Part shown: positions 23,391-34,123 of the stretch, in pieces
Layout of the letters: each line of letters starts with the position of its first letter
How positions within the stretch are numbered: position 1 is the first letter of the stretch
Assembly: GCA_003971905.1 (NCBI GenBank)
Contig: RSEE01000003.1
Location: 1 to 64,000, forward strand
Source: Moniliella sp. 'wahieum'
Taxonomy: Eukaryota; Basidiomycota; Moniliellomycetes; Moniliellales; Moniliellaceae
Length of the DNA: 64,000 nt
Direction: 5' to 3'
The notes under the pieces: model-generated
The model's database searches: none
Told to the model about the DNA's origin: nothing
The model's input: the letters and a program-made list of their open reading frames with translations, nothing else
Program-made: the position numbers and the translations under genes

Positions 23391-23416
23391 TTGAAGCTTG
23401 AAGCTTCAAGCTTCAA
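23391..23416. repeat. 26-bp perfect palindrome of AAGCTT units
   Basis: The sequence reads the same on both strands. It starts TTGAAGCTTGAAG and continues as its own reverse complement. Related AAGCTT-rich pieces occur near 23,617, 43,825, 46,668, 56,152, 56,297 and 62,328. Confidence 0.85.
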
Positions 23417-23787
23417 CTCAACGTACCTTTCAACACGGGAAGCTTCAAGTGCTTGACGCCTCACGCGATCCAGGTCGCTTTCTGCGTCCGCTGCTGCGTG
23501 TCGTGCTTCGCTCGTCTCTTTTTCGCTGCCGATGCGATCCATGATTGCGCGCGGGCCAGCTCACTTCGCCTGGCCACTGGGCGGGGGGGGGGAACCACCA
23601 CTCACTCCCTTGGCCTCAAGCTTGAGTTGAGGTGTCAGCATGGCGGGCAGCTGCCGGCGCTTCCCCCCTCGGCCTCAGAATCGTCGGTCATCGATGCAGT
23701 GTTTGTTATTAAAGGCTGGGTAGGCCTGGGCAGCCGGCACTAGGCTCTGCTGCTCCAGGACATGGGGCATGCATTCCTGACGCCTGG

Positions 23788-23822
23788 CTAGTGACTAGTG
23801 ACTAGTGACTAGTGGCTAGCGG
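23788..23822. repeat. 7-bp tandem repeat CTAGTGA
   Basis: Three exact CTAGTGA units are followed by CTAGTGG and CTAGCGG. This is simple microsatellite sequence in an intergenic region. Confidence 0.85.
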
Positions 23823-24959
23823 ACCAGCTGACGCGTGACGCGCGCGTGACGGCCAATTTAATCCACCCTGCCAAAACAGGCAGCCACGCACCATGCATCA
23901 TGCGCGTCATACCATCGAACCCTTTCTGTCGTTGCTTCGATCACTTCGATCACTCGATCACGCTCCTCCGGATCAGACACTGGCCCTCCGCCGTCCGCCT
24001 GCCATATAGCCCTCCCACCCGCTTCCACAAGTGCCCCCCCCCCCTCGCCCACTGCCCCCCAGCAGCTGCCTGGGCCATCAGCCAACCGGAGGCCATATGG
24101 CGTCCATCGCGTCCATCGCGTCCATCGCTTCTGGCGTCCACGGCGCGACAGGTGCCAGTTTCCACAGCATGATAAATCCCAACACACCCAACCAACCATC
24201 TCGGTACTCGGAATATTGGCAACCAAAACACCTTACATTTACAGAGGATCATCGATCACCGATCGATCATTGCATCAATATTCAATCCGCTTGAGACTGG
24301 AGTTCACTGCAACTTGTGGGGTAACTGAGGCCAATGTGCGCCGGAGGCCGCCGTGGATCCATCCATTCCGTATTCACTTGCCTCACAAAAAACGCACTGT
24401 ACAGGTATGGCTGCGCCGCGGACACAGAGCGCTCCGACGCGCAGCAGCTAGAGGGCTGGTCCAACGGTAGCCTACGGTAGCAAGAAGCCGGAACGAGGCG
24501 ACGAAAAGAGGGAAGGATGTGGCGGTGGTGCGGAAACGAGCAGCACGACTTGAGCAGAAAGGAGATGGGAGACAGCGGGGGTACGTCCGCTGAGCAGAGG
24601 AAGGTGTTGAATGACTAGCTTGACTCGACTCCATGAACAAAGTCACAAAGATGATGCTCTCTCGCATTCAAGTGTGAAGCTCGTTCGTTAAGCTTTTTTC
24701 AAGTCTGTGGTGTCCGCAAAGCGCTACTAGAAACGCCAGAGTGAGAGGCATTCCAGAGGCCCGAGTCAGGCCGGTTGAGGAGCTTGCACCGCTCTCAACG
24801 AGGGAACGCCAAATCTGGTCGTGTGTTCTCTCTTTATCTACATCCCCGCACTAGGGTCCCAACTACTTGGCCTCCCTTGCGTTTCACAGTGTTCGCGCGC
24901 TCAAGCGAAATCATTGGGACCATTGTGCGCGGAAACCGGTAGGCCTTCAATCCTCTCTC

Positions 24960-26770
24960 TCACAGCTCAGCCCAGTCGGCGGGGATGTGGCAGCGGGCCA
25001 TGCCACGCTCGTCGTATGCACCGGTAATGTAGACGTAGCCGGCCTTGCGGTCGACGGCAATGCTGGAAGGCGCGGTGGGGAGGAACCCCATTTCGTGGCC
25101 GGTGGCTGTCTCGACATTGAGCGCTTGCCATTCCGTCGAAGGGCGAGAGCGGAAGACAGAGGCGGGTGCATATTCTTTGGGGATGAGCAGCCCGCGCTCC
25201 CGCACTTGCTTCATCCGTTCGTACTCCCATGGGTGGGCCACCTGGTTCCCCAACCGCCAGACATATGTTACCTGTTCCACCGCCGTGCCCGGGCGTGGGG
25301 CCAAGGGGGAGCCCTGGGCGAGATGAGCACGTAGACTTGCGACCCACGCATCGAGTTCGATCGAAGAACTGCTGCCAGCGGTCCAGAAACGGCCGAGATC
25401 GTCAATGCCCAGTGCGGATGCCGGCCGAGCTGGGCGACGGGACCAAAAGTTGACAAAGGTGGGCAAGTAGGTAGCCACCTTGCGTGCCGGAGGCGCTACG
25501 CCACTCTCTTCTTCGGATGGAATGCCCTCCAACGCATCCTTGTACGTTTGGTACGGATCCGCCACCCCACCCCCGCCTCGACCCCCCGCACCCAATGTTG
25601 TTCCCATTCATGCACCGCCGTCTCCTCCGCACCAGTTGACAGCGTAAAGAGAATGCCGGCGGTAGAGTTGAACCCGGCCTTGGCACCACCACCATCCCAG
25701 GCCCGCACCGTTGGAGCAAAGCCAGGCCAAGATGGGATGGAAGATAAGATGAGGCCCGTAAGGCCCGCCCGCGCATTGTACATCCACACACCGCTACGAG
25801 GCGCCGCATACCGACCCGGACGCAGGAGGCGCATCACAAAACCCAAGTAGGAGGATGCAGTGGAAAACTTGGTGCCCGATACTGAGGGGTCGAAACTGGT
25901 GGGATCGGGCAGGGCCGAAAAGAAAAAGGAAGGTACTGCGACCAGTTGCGCATCCGACCGCTCAGCCACATGCACGTGCTGCGACGGTAAAAGGGGTGAA
26001 TATTGTTCTCGGAACAGGGTGAGGCGGTAGGGCGAGAGCGGCTTCTTTTCTCCCTCGGGAACAAAGTGGTCGGGTCCAAGACGGAGATGGTGCTGGAGAT
26101 GAGATGCGGGAGTGCGCGGGGCCGCGGGCAAACTGCCCAGGTCCCCCTCTTGCGCACCGGACGGGTGGAGCTGATGGACCAGTACATCCACCATTGATGC
26201 CTTGCCCGCCTCGGGTTGCGACGAAAGGAGCAGAGTCAAACTGTGTGGACTGGTTGCGTTTTCCCAGTTAACATCGAGGTTGCTCACCGCCAGCGCGAGC
26301 GGGTGGAAGCTGCCCCTGCTGGGCCAGTCGAGCACCTCCAGTTTCTGGGGACCATCGTCGCTGCGCGTGTCCCACATCCATACCCCAGCCTGGTCCTGGA
26401 AGGAGGGAGGAGGCGACTCCCAGGTGCCACTGGGGTCGTACCACAGCCGCGACGGGTCGCAGGTGACGTAGGCCATGCCCAGGGCGCGTGAAGCGTCACA
26501 TCGTCACAAAAGGCGAGGCCAGGTGCCTTGATCAGGGCGCACTCGTGGAGGTTGAGGGAGGGCTTGGGCTCGGTCACGGCGTGGAGCTTGACGTGGGTAT
26601 TGTCTGGCGGGGCGGGGCAGGGCGGGGGTTAGGGCGGGGGTTAGGGCGGGGCGGGGCAGGGCAGGGCAGGACGCAGCAGAATGACGGCGGGGGTGAGACG
26701 AACAGGGCAGGTAGGTGGATATGGCAAACAGCGCGGCGAACACGCTGCTGACGGCGACGGGGACCATCAT
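24960..26770 (-). CDS. Paraoxonase/arylesterase-like protein, frame-broken
   Basis: Exon 1 (26,770-26,704) encodes MMVPVAVSSVFAALFAIST, a signal-anchor-like hydrophobic start. The intron 26,604-26,703 ends CGCCAG and has two CCCTAAC branch sites. Exon 2 contains HECALIKAPGLAFCDDVTLH, then GMAYVTCDPSR, FHPLALAVSNLD and LGPDHFV. The C-terminal piece is TAPSSIAVDRKAGYVYITG, with the stop at 24,960. This order resembles fungal calcium-dependent phosphotriesterase/paraoxonase proteins (six-bladed propeller lactonase/arylesterase family). The family call rests on motif resemblance only. Frame changes occur near 26,480-26,490 and near 25,570-25,600, the latter in a G-rich run, plus probably one near 26,100. 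It is either a pseudogene or a gene with assembly indels. Predicted location is secretory-pathway membrane. Confidence 0.55.
26604..26703 (-). other. First intron of the paraoxonase-like gene
   Basis: A 100-nt intron with GTTCGT donor, tandem CCCTAACCCCCG units that supply two CTAAC branch sites, and CCCGCCAG acceptor. The exons join in phase 1. Confidence 0.5.
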
Positions 26771-27060
26771 CCTGCCGAGGAGGAGGCGATGCAGGCGATG
26801 GGAGGTGGTGGCGGGGGGGGCGGATGCGCCACCTGCTCCACCCCCGAGGGCAGGAGAGGGTAGGTCGACAGACAACACGTGGTCGGGGGATGCGGAGTTG
26901 CACCGATGTGACAGCGCGTCCTCTCCGAAGCTTCGCGGCGCCACCGCATCGACATCCTCCATCCTCCATCCCGGTACGGTCCCCCACGCACGCCCAGCCC
27001 TCCTTCTATCGCCTATCGCTGCCGAGCGCATCGGATGGGCAGAGAATTGATCATGTCCCA

Positions 27061-27440
27061 TCAGTTCTTGCTGGCCGTCGAGCCCTGCACAAAGAAGGCC
27101 GACTTGGACGCGTACACCAGCGACACGTCAAACGCCGTCTCGCCCACCGCCAGGTACGTCCCCAGCAGCGAGCGCGGCGTCCCCTCCGGCACCTGTGCCA
27201 GGTCAGGTGTCAGCCCGACGCCCGCTTCAGCCCCGCAAGGCCAAACGAGAGCAGTGTTGCGTCGATGGTGAGATGTACGGCTTTGCCCAGCAGCTGTCGA
27301 GGACACGCCGCAGCACGCAGAGCGGGGAGCGGGGAGCGGGGAGGTTAGCATCCAGCTACGGCCCTGGGGGAGGCGGCGGGGACGTACTCCCATAGTAGTT
27401 GAACCAGCGGGAGTGATGGAGGGGAAGGGGGGGATGGGAC
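27061..27440 (-). CDS. Hypothetical short protein, 3' exons only
   Basis: On the minus strand an exon reading HHSRWFNYYG runs into a GTACGT donor (about 27,388). The matching acceptor GGCACAG is near 27,197, and the final exon reads VPEGTPRSLLGTYLAVGETA, ends STASKN, and stops at 27,061. The splice signals and non-repetitive composition favour a real gene end. Upstream exons were not found in the low-complexity sequence at 27.45-27.65 kb. No family was recognised. It sits between the MAP3K gene and the paraoxonase-like gene, on the same strand as both. Confidence 0.35.
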
Positions 27441-27970
27441 ACTGGTGGTGGAGGTAACGGCAAAGACTCGAGCAATGTTCCGTTTACGCCAGCAGACCCC
27501 ACCGCCCGGCGGCACACTGCCTCCCCGCCCGATCGGCCGACTGCCCCCGCCGGACCGGGCTTTAAGATCTAACACCTGGCTGCCGCTGGCCCAGGCGCGG
27601 GGGGAGTGCTCTGAGCTCGGCGCTCCGGCACGCAAGTGCAGCACTCAGGTTAGTCGCTAGCAAGCTACCTGGCCTCAGGCCGAAGCCATGGCATGTGGGT
27701 ACGCCCACCCTCTTCAGATCGGTCTGCTCCCGCCTCCGCCTCCTCCTCCTCCATCCGCATCGGCGACAACCCTCCCCCCGCGTCCTCCGCCTCGGGCAGC
27801 ACGCCCGCGGTAAGGGCTGGGCAGTGGCCAAGTCGGGCGAAACCGGAGCCGGGCCCACGGTGGGGACGCGGCGCGACGAATAGGTGGTCAGCGATAACTG
27901 CGGCCGGCGCAGGCTGCTCCGTCCTGCTGTCGTGGGCCCCTGGCTGCTCAGTGTTGGCGTTATCGGCCGT

Positions 27971-30900
27971 TCAGCCACAGCCGCCGTTTCGTTCGAGCCT
28001 GGTGTAAGTGCCGACCAGGACGGTGCGTCCTCCGGGTAATCTGACTGCGATGGTGTGGGGGAGAAATGGCGCGTTCTCCTCCTCCAGCGCCGCTTCCCGG
28101 GCATTCTCCTCAATGAACGACAGGATCCACGGGTGCGCTCGCAACTCCTCCGCCGTCGGACGCTCGTTGGGGTCAATCGTCAAACAGCGTGCGATAAAGT
28201 CAATCCCCTCTGCCGACAGCTGCGACGGATCGGGCAGGGGTGGGTGCTCCCGGCCATGCCAACACGTAGAATGATCGCACACTGATTGTCCAGCTTCCGG
28301 GGCCGTTCTCCCGTCACACACTCCAACACCACGCACCCGACACTCCAAATCCATCACACCCTTTTTGCTCTTGTCCACCCCTGACATCAGGTCGGTTTGG
28401 ATCACCTCGGGCGACATGTACATCGGAGTGCCCTGCAGCGAGTTCATTGGTGCCTTCTTATCGTCCAGGTTGCGTAACGACCGCATTGTCCTCCCATGTC
28501 CCGACTGCGCAATCGTGTCGGTATCGTTGGCCAAGATCTTGGCGGCTCCAAAGTCAACGTACTTGATCACCCCATACGGATCCAACAGGATGTCTGGCAA
28601 AAAAACGCGTGGTCTCGTTAGCTCCTGCCTATCCACAAGCGCACCAAGAAATGGCAAAAGGCTTACTCTCGGGCTTAATGTCGCGGTGCACAATACCCAT
28701 GCCATGCAAATAGCTAAGTCCGTCGAGCATCTGCAACGCGTAGAACTGTATCACCCGCTCGTCGGTGATCGGACCATCTCGAGAAGGTGGGCAAGGGAGC
28801 CACCCTCTCAGTACTCTTCAAAGATATACACCTTGTCGCGATGCACCTCGATTCCATAATATTGGACGACATTGATGTTGTCCAACAGTTGCATCACCGT
28901 CAGCTCGTCCTTGATCTGCTGGAAAGAGCCGGATGAGAAGCAATGTCTTGGAACTTGATCTCCTTGACCGCCATCATACGACCCGTGTCCAGATCCAGCG
29001 CGGAATAGACCGTGCCAAACGTACCTGACCCCACCACCTGGCCCATTTGCCAATGGAACGCAGACGAGGACTGAGCCAGCGACTGTAACCCGCGGTCCTC
29101 AATACGTGAATCATCAAGCACCCTGCCACAGAACTGCAGTTCGCGCAAGTACTCGTCCTTCCGGGTTTCCAACTCGTCAAGCGCACGCATCCGCTCCTCT
29201 GCTCGCCCAGACTGCTGGGCATTGAGTAGCATCGCAGCCACAGCAGCCTCCGATTGCTGGTGCGGTGGAAGGCCCCTCCGCACTTCCTCCACCTCAATCT
29301 CCTCAGCCGCCTGGGCCGTCCTCTGCGCTACCTGCGCCAAGGCCAGCTTTTGCGCCGCTTCGCGCGCCTGGACGGTCATGCTCGACCGCGCGCCCAGAAT
29401 GTCAAAGTGGGGGATCAGGAGACGGATGCAAATACCCACCTTGGTTTTCAGCAGGACATAGTCCTTCTCCTGGAGCTTGAGGATAGTATCGCTATTGGTA
29501 GAGATGAGGCATCTTCCAGCGCAGTGACGGCCCACTTGAACGTACGACGATCCGTGGGCACACAGTCGTCCGTGATGAACGAGATCCAGTATTGACAATG
29601 GACAAGTGAGCAATCGCCACGTTCATCTCTGCCCGCCTTGGCGGACGCAATAAAGGGTAGCGAGCGCAGGGCATGTTCCGAAGCAATCTGGTAACATCTC
29701 TGTATCAGCTCATCACACTCCCCCCCTTTTCCTTGCTCTTGACCGCGGGGTCATACTGCTGGAATCGAAGCCGCTTTCGCTGCTTAGGCACCTCGGTGAT
29801 GATCGCCGCTGCCAACTTATAAATGCCCTGGTTGATTTTGCCACCTCCTTCTGGACCGAGTGGATGTGGGCCATGTACTCTGCCACCGTCTCCAGCGGGA
29901 AGGCCGCGCAGTTCACATTGGCCAACGTCTCCGACCGGGCATGCGGTCGCTCACCCTCTCCCTGTCGGAATGGTCAAAGGCACCATAGAGGTGGTCCTTG
30001 CAGTGCTGGAGTTCGGCACGCGAGCCATCGGCCACCAGCCTAAACCGGTTGGCGTGCATTTGGATGTCCACCTCAGGGGTATCTAATGGCATCACCTTTC
30101 CCGTCCAAACAAAGTCGTCACGCAGAGAAGCAGCAGCAGGTACTGGCACCACCTGTCGGCCGCAGGACTTGTTCCCGTGAGCCGTCAGCATGGGCGGTGT
30201 CAATTGTGCGAATGCATCCTGACCCCAGACGTTGTACTGGTCCAAGCGCTGATAGCGCTTCAGGTTCGCCCGGGCGGGCGGATGAGACGAGCGCAAACAT
30301 TTTGTCAGAAGGTCCCGCACCAGCTCGGTCTTATCGTGCAGGGAAGGCAGTGCCAAAACATAAATCCCCCGCTCGGAAAGGTAGTGCAAGTGTACAAGGA
30401 AGAAGCCGGCGTCTTGAAGCGTCCGCAAGAACCAGCCTCGTCGCTCGGGCTGGAGCGAAGCCAAGTCGTACTCGGCGGCGTTATCGAGGCGGGCACGAAT
30501 GTCGTGTGAAAAGGCAAGGAGACGACGCGATCGAATCCGCACATTCTCCATCACAGCTCGAATTCACGTCTCGGCCTCGCGCAGGTCCATTAGCAAATGG
30601 CCTGTGGTTAATCCTCCAATCGTGGTTGGTCGTCGATTCGTATTCTCCCCTTGCTCGTGTGCTGGACGATTAAGTGGGAGCGCCTCGCTCCACAGGACCG
30701 GCACGTCAATCTCACGGTAAAAATACTGCTCGATACGGGTAAAGAGCTACTAAGTGGGTTAGAAACGCGTGATGCGAGAACTGCAGAGCAAACCCACCTG
30801 GTTCACTATCCTTGTAATTCGGTGGGCCACAATAATGTCCCCACCCTTGATGGAGGCAGCGGTGTGGAGAAAGGGCCGCTCGGGCTCAAGGATCTCAGTT

Positions 30901-32261
30901 TCTTAAAACGCCGAAACCTTGAGCTTTCGGTCCAGTAGGTTAAAGAAGAGAACCAACGCATCCTTCAGTACGTGGTCGAAGGAGTCCCCGTCGGACGCGG
31001 CAGTCTCGGGTGGATTCCAGCCACGCTCGGGATTTGGAAGAAGGAAGAGCGCATGTTCATCCTTGATCTTGCATGCTAGCGCTAGTGCCGAACGCACATC
31101 GAGGATGAACAAGTCGATGATCTTCAGACTTGGGGATTGCTGTCGCAGTGTCAGCTCGTACGACAGCCGTACCTTCAAAATCCCCTCCATGAGCGCAACA
31201 GGCAGATTGGCGAGCTGCATGAGTTGGTCTTGGTACGACGGCAAACCAATCTGGCTGTATTGCTCATTGTGGTCCGTCAGGGACTCACGGGCCTTGGTGA
31301 GCATGGCGGTCATGTAGCGGAGTGTTCGTTTCTCAAATGCCTGGCTCAGAGCCTTGTCCTTTAACAGACGCTCGACAAGCGGCTCCTCGCTATTGCTGCC
31401 GGTCCGTGCGGGTGTGGATGCAGCCATGTCCTCTGTCGGTCCCAACGGCAGTGTCGTGGGCAAGTGCACTTCCAGCGAATCGGATCCGGTCCAGCGGCGC
31501 AGAACATCGAGCTGGATCCGGATCAGATTGGAGCAGTACCAACTGTAGAGGGCGGCGAGGCGGTCCTGAATCTCGGACGTGCCCCAGCGGGGAGCGACTT
31601 GGACCATCTTGCGTACCGAGGGGAACTGCTGTTCGATCTGGTCCACCCGGTCCAGTAACTGTCCCACCGCGGTAAACGCATCCTCGTGCGCGCTCTCATT
31701 TGGCTCGACACGGAACACGAGCACAGCGTCAATCAGCCCGCCCAGCAGTTTGGGCCAGCCGCGGTGAAGCAGCTGGCGCTCGCGGGCAATGAGGGTGGGC
31801 GAGGACCGACGATGAGCGCCGGTGCAGAGATAAGCCCGGAGCTCGATCCAGCGCTGGTACATGCTCTCCGTCTTGGTCTCCTCGGGCGAATCGACAGAAA
31901 TGATGCGCTGCTCTCGGAGCGCAGCACCTCACTCCGCAGCGTGCTTGGCACATGGTCTGCCACTCGAGCCGCTCGTGTGGCGTGTCGGCCTGGGCGGCCG
32001 GCGGGAGCGCGAGCGTGGCGGGGTCGGCATCCGGCTCGTCGTCGCTGGGAAGGGTGGCAGGTGTGGGCAGCACGTGCTCGCGCTGGGCAGAAAGGGCGGG
32101 CGAGTGGAGGAAGCGCTCCTCCTCGACGCGGGGGCAGGTGCGGCGGAGGAAGCGGGCGACGGTGCGCTGGGCGAGATGGTCGCCGACAGCCCGTGGCGGC
32201 GGGCGGCTGTCCATCGCATCCTCGGGCAGCGCCGGCGGCGGGGGGGGGGTCGGCTGACCAT
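27971..32261 (-). CDS. SSK2: SSK2/SSK22-type MAP kinase kinase kinase
   Basis: This MAP3K would feed the Pbs2-Hog1 osmotic and general stress cascade. The C-terminal kinase domain shows a P-loop VGSGTFGTVYSALD (about 29,030), VAIK-type lysine AVKEIKFQD, LLDNINVVQYYGIEVHRDKV, the IFEEY hinge, and HRDIKPE. After an intron it continues with VDFGAAKI (the family's DFG), GTPMYMSPEVI and IDPNERPTAEELRAHPW. The long N-terminal region (30.9-32.2 kb) contains MYQRWIELRAYL and ERLEWQTM segments typical of the SSK2 regulatory region. Length of about 1,400 codons fits the family. Several frame breaks cut it: two within 60 bp near 31,900, one near 28,940, one near 28,340 and one in the C-run near 32,240. 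The C-terminal tail may extend in another frame to about 27,670. It is divergent from the RRM gene. Confidence 0.82.
28594..28666 (-). other. Intron in the MAP3K kinase domain
   Basis: A 73-nt intron with GTAAGC donor, GCTAACG branch and TTGCCAG acceptor interrupts the kinase between HRDIKPE and NILLDPYG. Splicing rebuilds the catalytic loop Asn. Confidence 0.75.
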
Positions 32262-32556
32262 GCGCCGGGCAGCGGGGCTGTCTGGCGGTGGTCGGGGTGG
32301 TGGCCGAGGTGGTGGCCGGGGACGCTAGTCGAGTCGCTGGCAGAAGGAGGCCGGCTGGGTTGCTCCGGAGTGGTTAATGTAGCCTGGCGGCATATGAATA
32401 TCAACCCCCGGCGGCGTGCGGGGCTGGACAACGCACATCCAAGCACAAGCACAACTGCAGCCAACGCGCCCGAAATCGAAATAATCAATTCCATCCTTTC
32501 TTCTGCCTCTGCACACCACCGCCGCCGCCGCCATCGGCCTCATCGTCCCCACCACC
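32262..32556. promoter_or_regulatory. Shared divergent promoter of the MAP3K and RRM genes
   Basis: About 295 bp separate the likely MAP3K start (minus) from the RRM start (plus). The interval holds CATATGAATATCAACC and a run of CCGCCG trinucleotides near the RRM start. No TATA box of clear consensus was seen. It can only serve as a bidirectional promoter given the spacing. Confidence 0.5.
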
Positions 32557-33398
32557 ATGGCCGCCGCCGACACCGCCACCGACGCCGCCCCCGCCGCCGC
32601 TGCTGCCCCCCCCCCACCAATCCGCCCAACGCCACTATTTATGTGCGCAACGTCCAGAGCAAGATCAAGCCAGCCGAGGCCCGCGCCCAACTCTACGCCC
32701 TCTTCTCTACCTATGGCGCCGTGCGCGCCATCACCCGCCCAGGACGCGGCCAGGCGTTCATCGTATTCAGCGACAAGACCGCCAGCCGGTCCGCCCTCGC
32801 CGCCCTCCAGGGCTTCCAGTTCTACGGACGCCCATTGCATCTGGAATATGCACGCACCCAGTCGGCCGCGACCATCGTTGCCACGCTGGGGCCGGCTGCC
32901 CTGCACGATCCAGCGGTGCGGGCGACGATGCATCCGCAGCCTCTGAAGCGCGCACGCACGACATCGCCTTCTCCCGCGCCTTCGCACCCGGCCTCGCCCT
33001 CCCCTTCCCCGACCCCCGACGCAGCCATCGCTGCACCAGCTCCGCCCAATGCGGTTGCTTCCGAGGAGGAGGAGGAGATGCAGATGGACGACGACCAGCC
33101 GGCGCCAGAAGCTGTGCCCGAGGAGCGCAGCGTCTCTTTGTCAGCCTCGGATCTTCCCAAGGAGATTACGAGAGAAATGTTGGAAGCCCTGTTTGCGTCG
33201 TAGGTTGTCCTCCTCTTTTTGCCCAAGGTCGTCACTGACCACCTCTGTACACAGCCAAGATGGCCTGCGCGCTGCTCGCTTGCCGACGGAAGCGCCACGA
33301 TTGCGTTCGTGTCACGCAAGGCCGCCAAGGCGGCCCTTGCAGCTCTTGACGGTTTCCGCCTCACTCCCCACGCCCAGCTCCATTTGCGGCTCCCGTAA
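32557..33398 (+). CDS. U1A/U2B''-family snRNP protein with two RRMs
   Basis: RNP2 and RNP1 of the first RRM read ATIYVRNV and RGQAFIVFSD, with KIKPAEARAQLYALFSTYG and LQGFQFYGRPLHLEYA. This is the pattern of U1A/U2B''/SNF proteins (Msl1-like), which bind U1 or U2 snRNA hairpins in the spliceosome. A Pro/Ser and acidic linker (EEEEEMQMDDDQ) leads to a second RRM beginning SASDLPKEITREMLEALF. An intron (33,200-33,254) follows, then DGSATIAFVSRKAAKAALAA and the TAA at 33,396. The start at 32,557 (CACCATGG) gives an Ala-rich leader. A C10 run at 32,606-32,615 shifts it relative to the RRM frame, and another one-base break lies near 33,290. Both look like homopolymer or assembly errors. Confidence 0.8.
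32606..32615 (+). other. C10 homopolymer with frame break in the RRM gene
   Basis: Ten consecutive C residues join the Ala-rich leader frame to the RRM frame, which differ by one base. A run one base longer or shorter would restore a single frame. Confidence 0.7.
33200..33254 (+). other. Intron of the RRM gene
   Basis: A 55-nt intron with GTAGGT donor, CACTGACC branch region and TACACAG acceptor. It restores the second RRM after LEALFAS. Confidence 0.75.
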
Positions 33399-34123
33399 TC
33401 ATGCGAATACGCCTGTACAAAAATCTACGCTCATTTCCCATGCAGCCATGCCCAGCTAAGTGGCCCCACAACTCCCCTCGTACCCGTCCCACTCTGGCTC
33501 GGACTCGGGCTCTGCCAGCCGCTCCGGGGGCGGCGCACCAGCTTGTGTCACGGCCTGTTTTCATTCCCCTGGCTTGCGCGGGCGAATGTGGCCATACGCA
33601 GTGCTAGTGCCGTGGAGGAAGTAGACAAAGATGTTGTGTCATCAGACGGCTTCCCAACTGGTAGAGACAAAGAAACTGGCGTTAGAAGACCTGGCTGTCC
33701 CATCCCAAGCCCGGACACCCATCCGGACAAGTGGTAAATCAGCCTCCGGACTGTGCTGGCTCGGCCCCTTGCCTGTCCAGAGCAAGAAGGCTTGCCGGTG
33801 GTGGGAGCAGCCCCGGTGCAGCGCCCCCGCTGTTCCTGAGAGACAGTTTGGTAGCTACTTAAAGCGTAACAACCCAAGCTCAGAACTGAGTCGGTGAGGG
33901 TGGGACAACGTGGAAGACGTTTCTACGAGATGCATAAAAAAGCGTGGGCTTCCGCATGGCAGTGATTATTGTGTCCAGCAGGGGTAGGCTCTGTGTCCTC
34001 CGGCGCATAAGCTCTCTAGATCCGACGTCTTCGCCGTTCCTATGTCCGTAGACTTATAGCAACATCAAGTCGGGTATGATTACATTAGTCCTTGGTTGCC
34101 GCCACCCTCCCAGCTGCTGCTGC
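33399..34123. other. Intergenic stretch between convergent genes
   Basis: This lies between the convergent 3' ends of the RRM gene and the CSC1-like gene. Frames are short and without conserved blocks. No gene was identified. Confidence 0.5.

Larger units (their letters stand above)
22900..24955. other. Intergenic region rich in short tandem repeats and palindromes
   Basis: No gene was recognised. The stretch holds a CACAC-type microsatellite (about 22,997-23,030), MluI-box pairs (23,049-23,061) and a 26-bp perfect palindrome (23,391-23,416). It also has a 7-bp CTAGTGA tandem (23,788-23,822), an ACGCGT box (23,831) and a 9-bp TCCATCGCG tandem (about 24,101-24,130). Confidence 0.6.

Noticed and set aside
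31686-33203. Single 505-codon plus-strand gene ending in the RRM
   Set aside because: Its first 280 codons are antisense to the MAP3K N-terminus. The RRM protein more plausibly starts at 32,557 in CACCATGG context.
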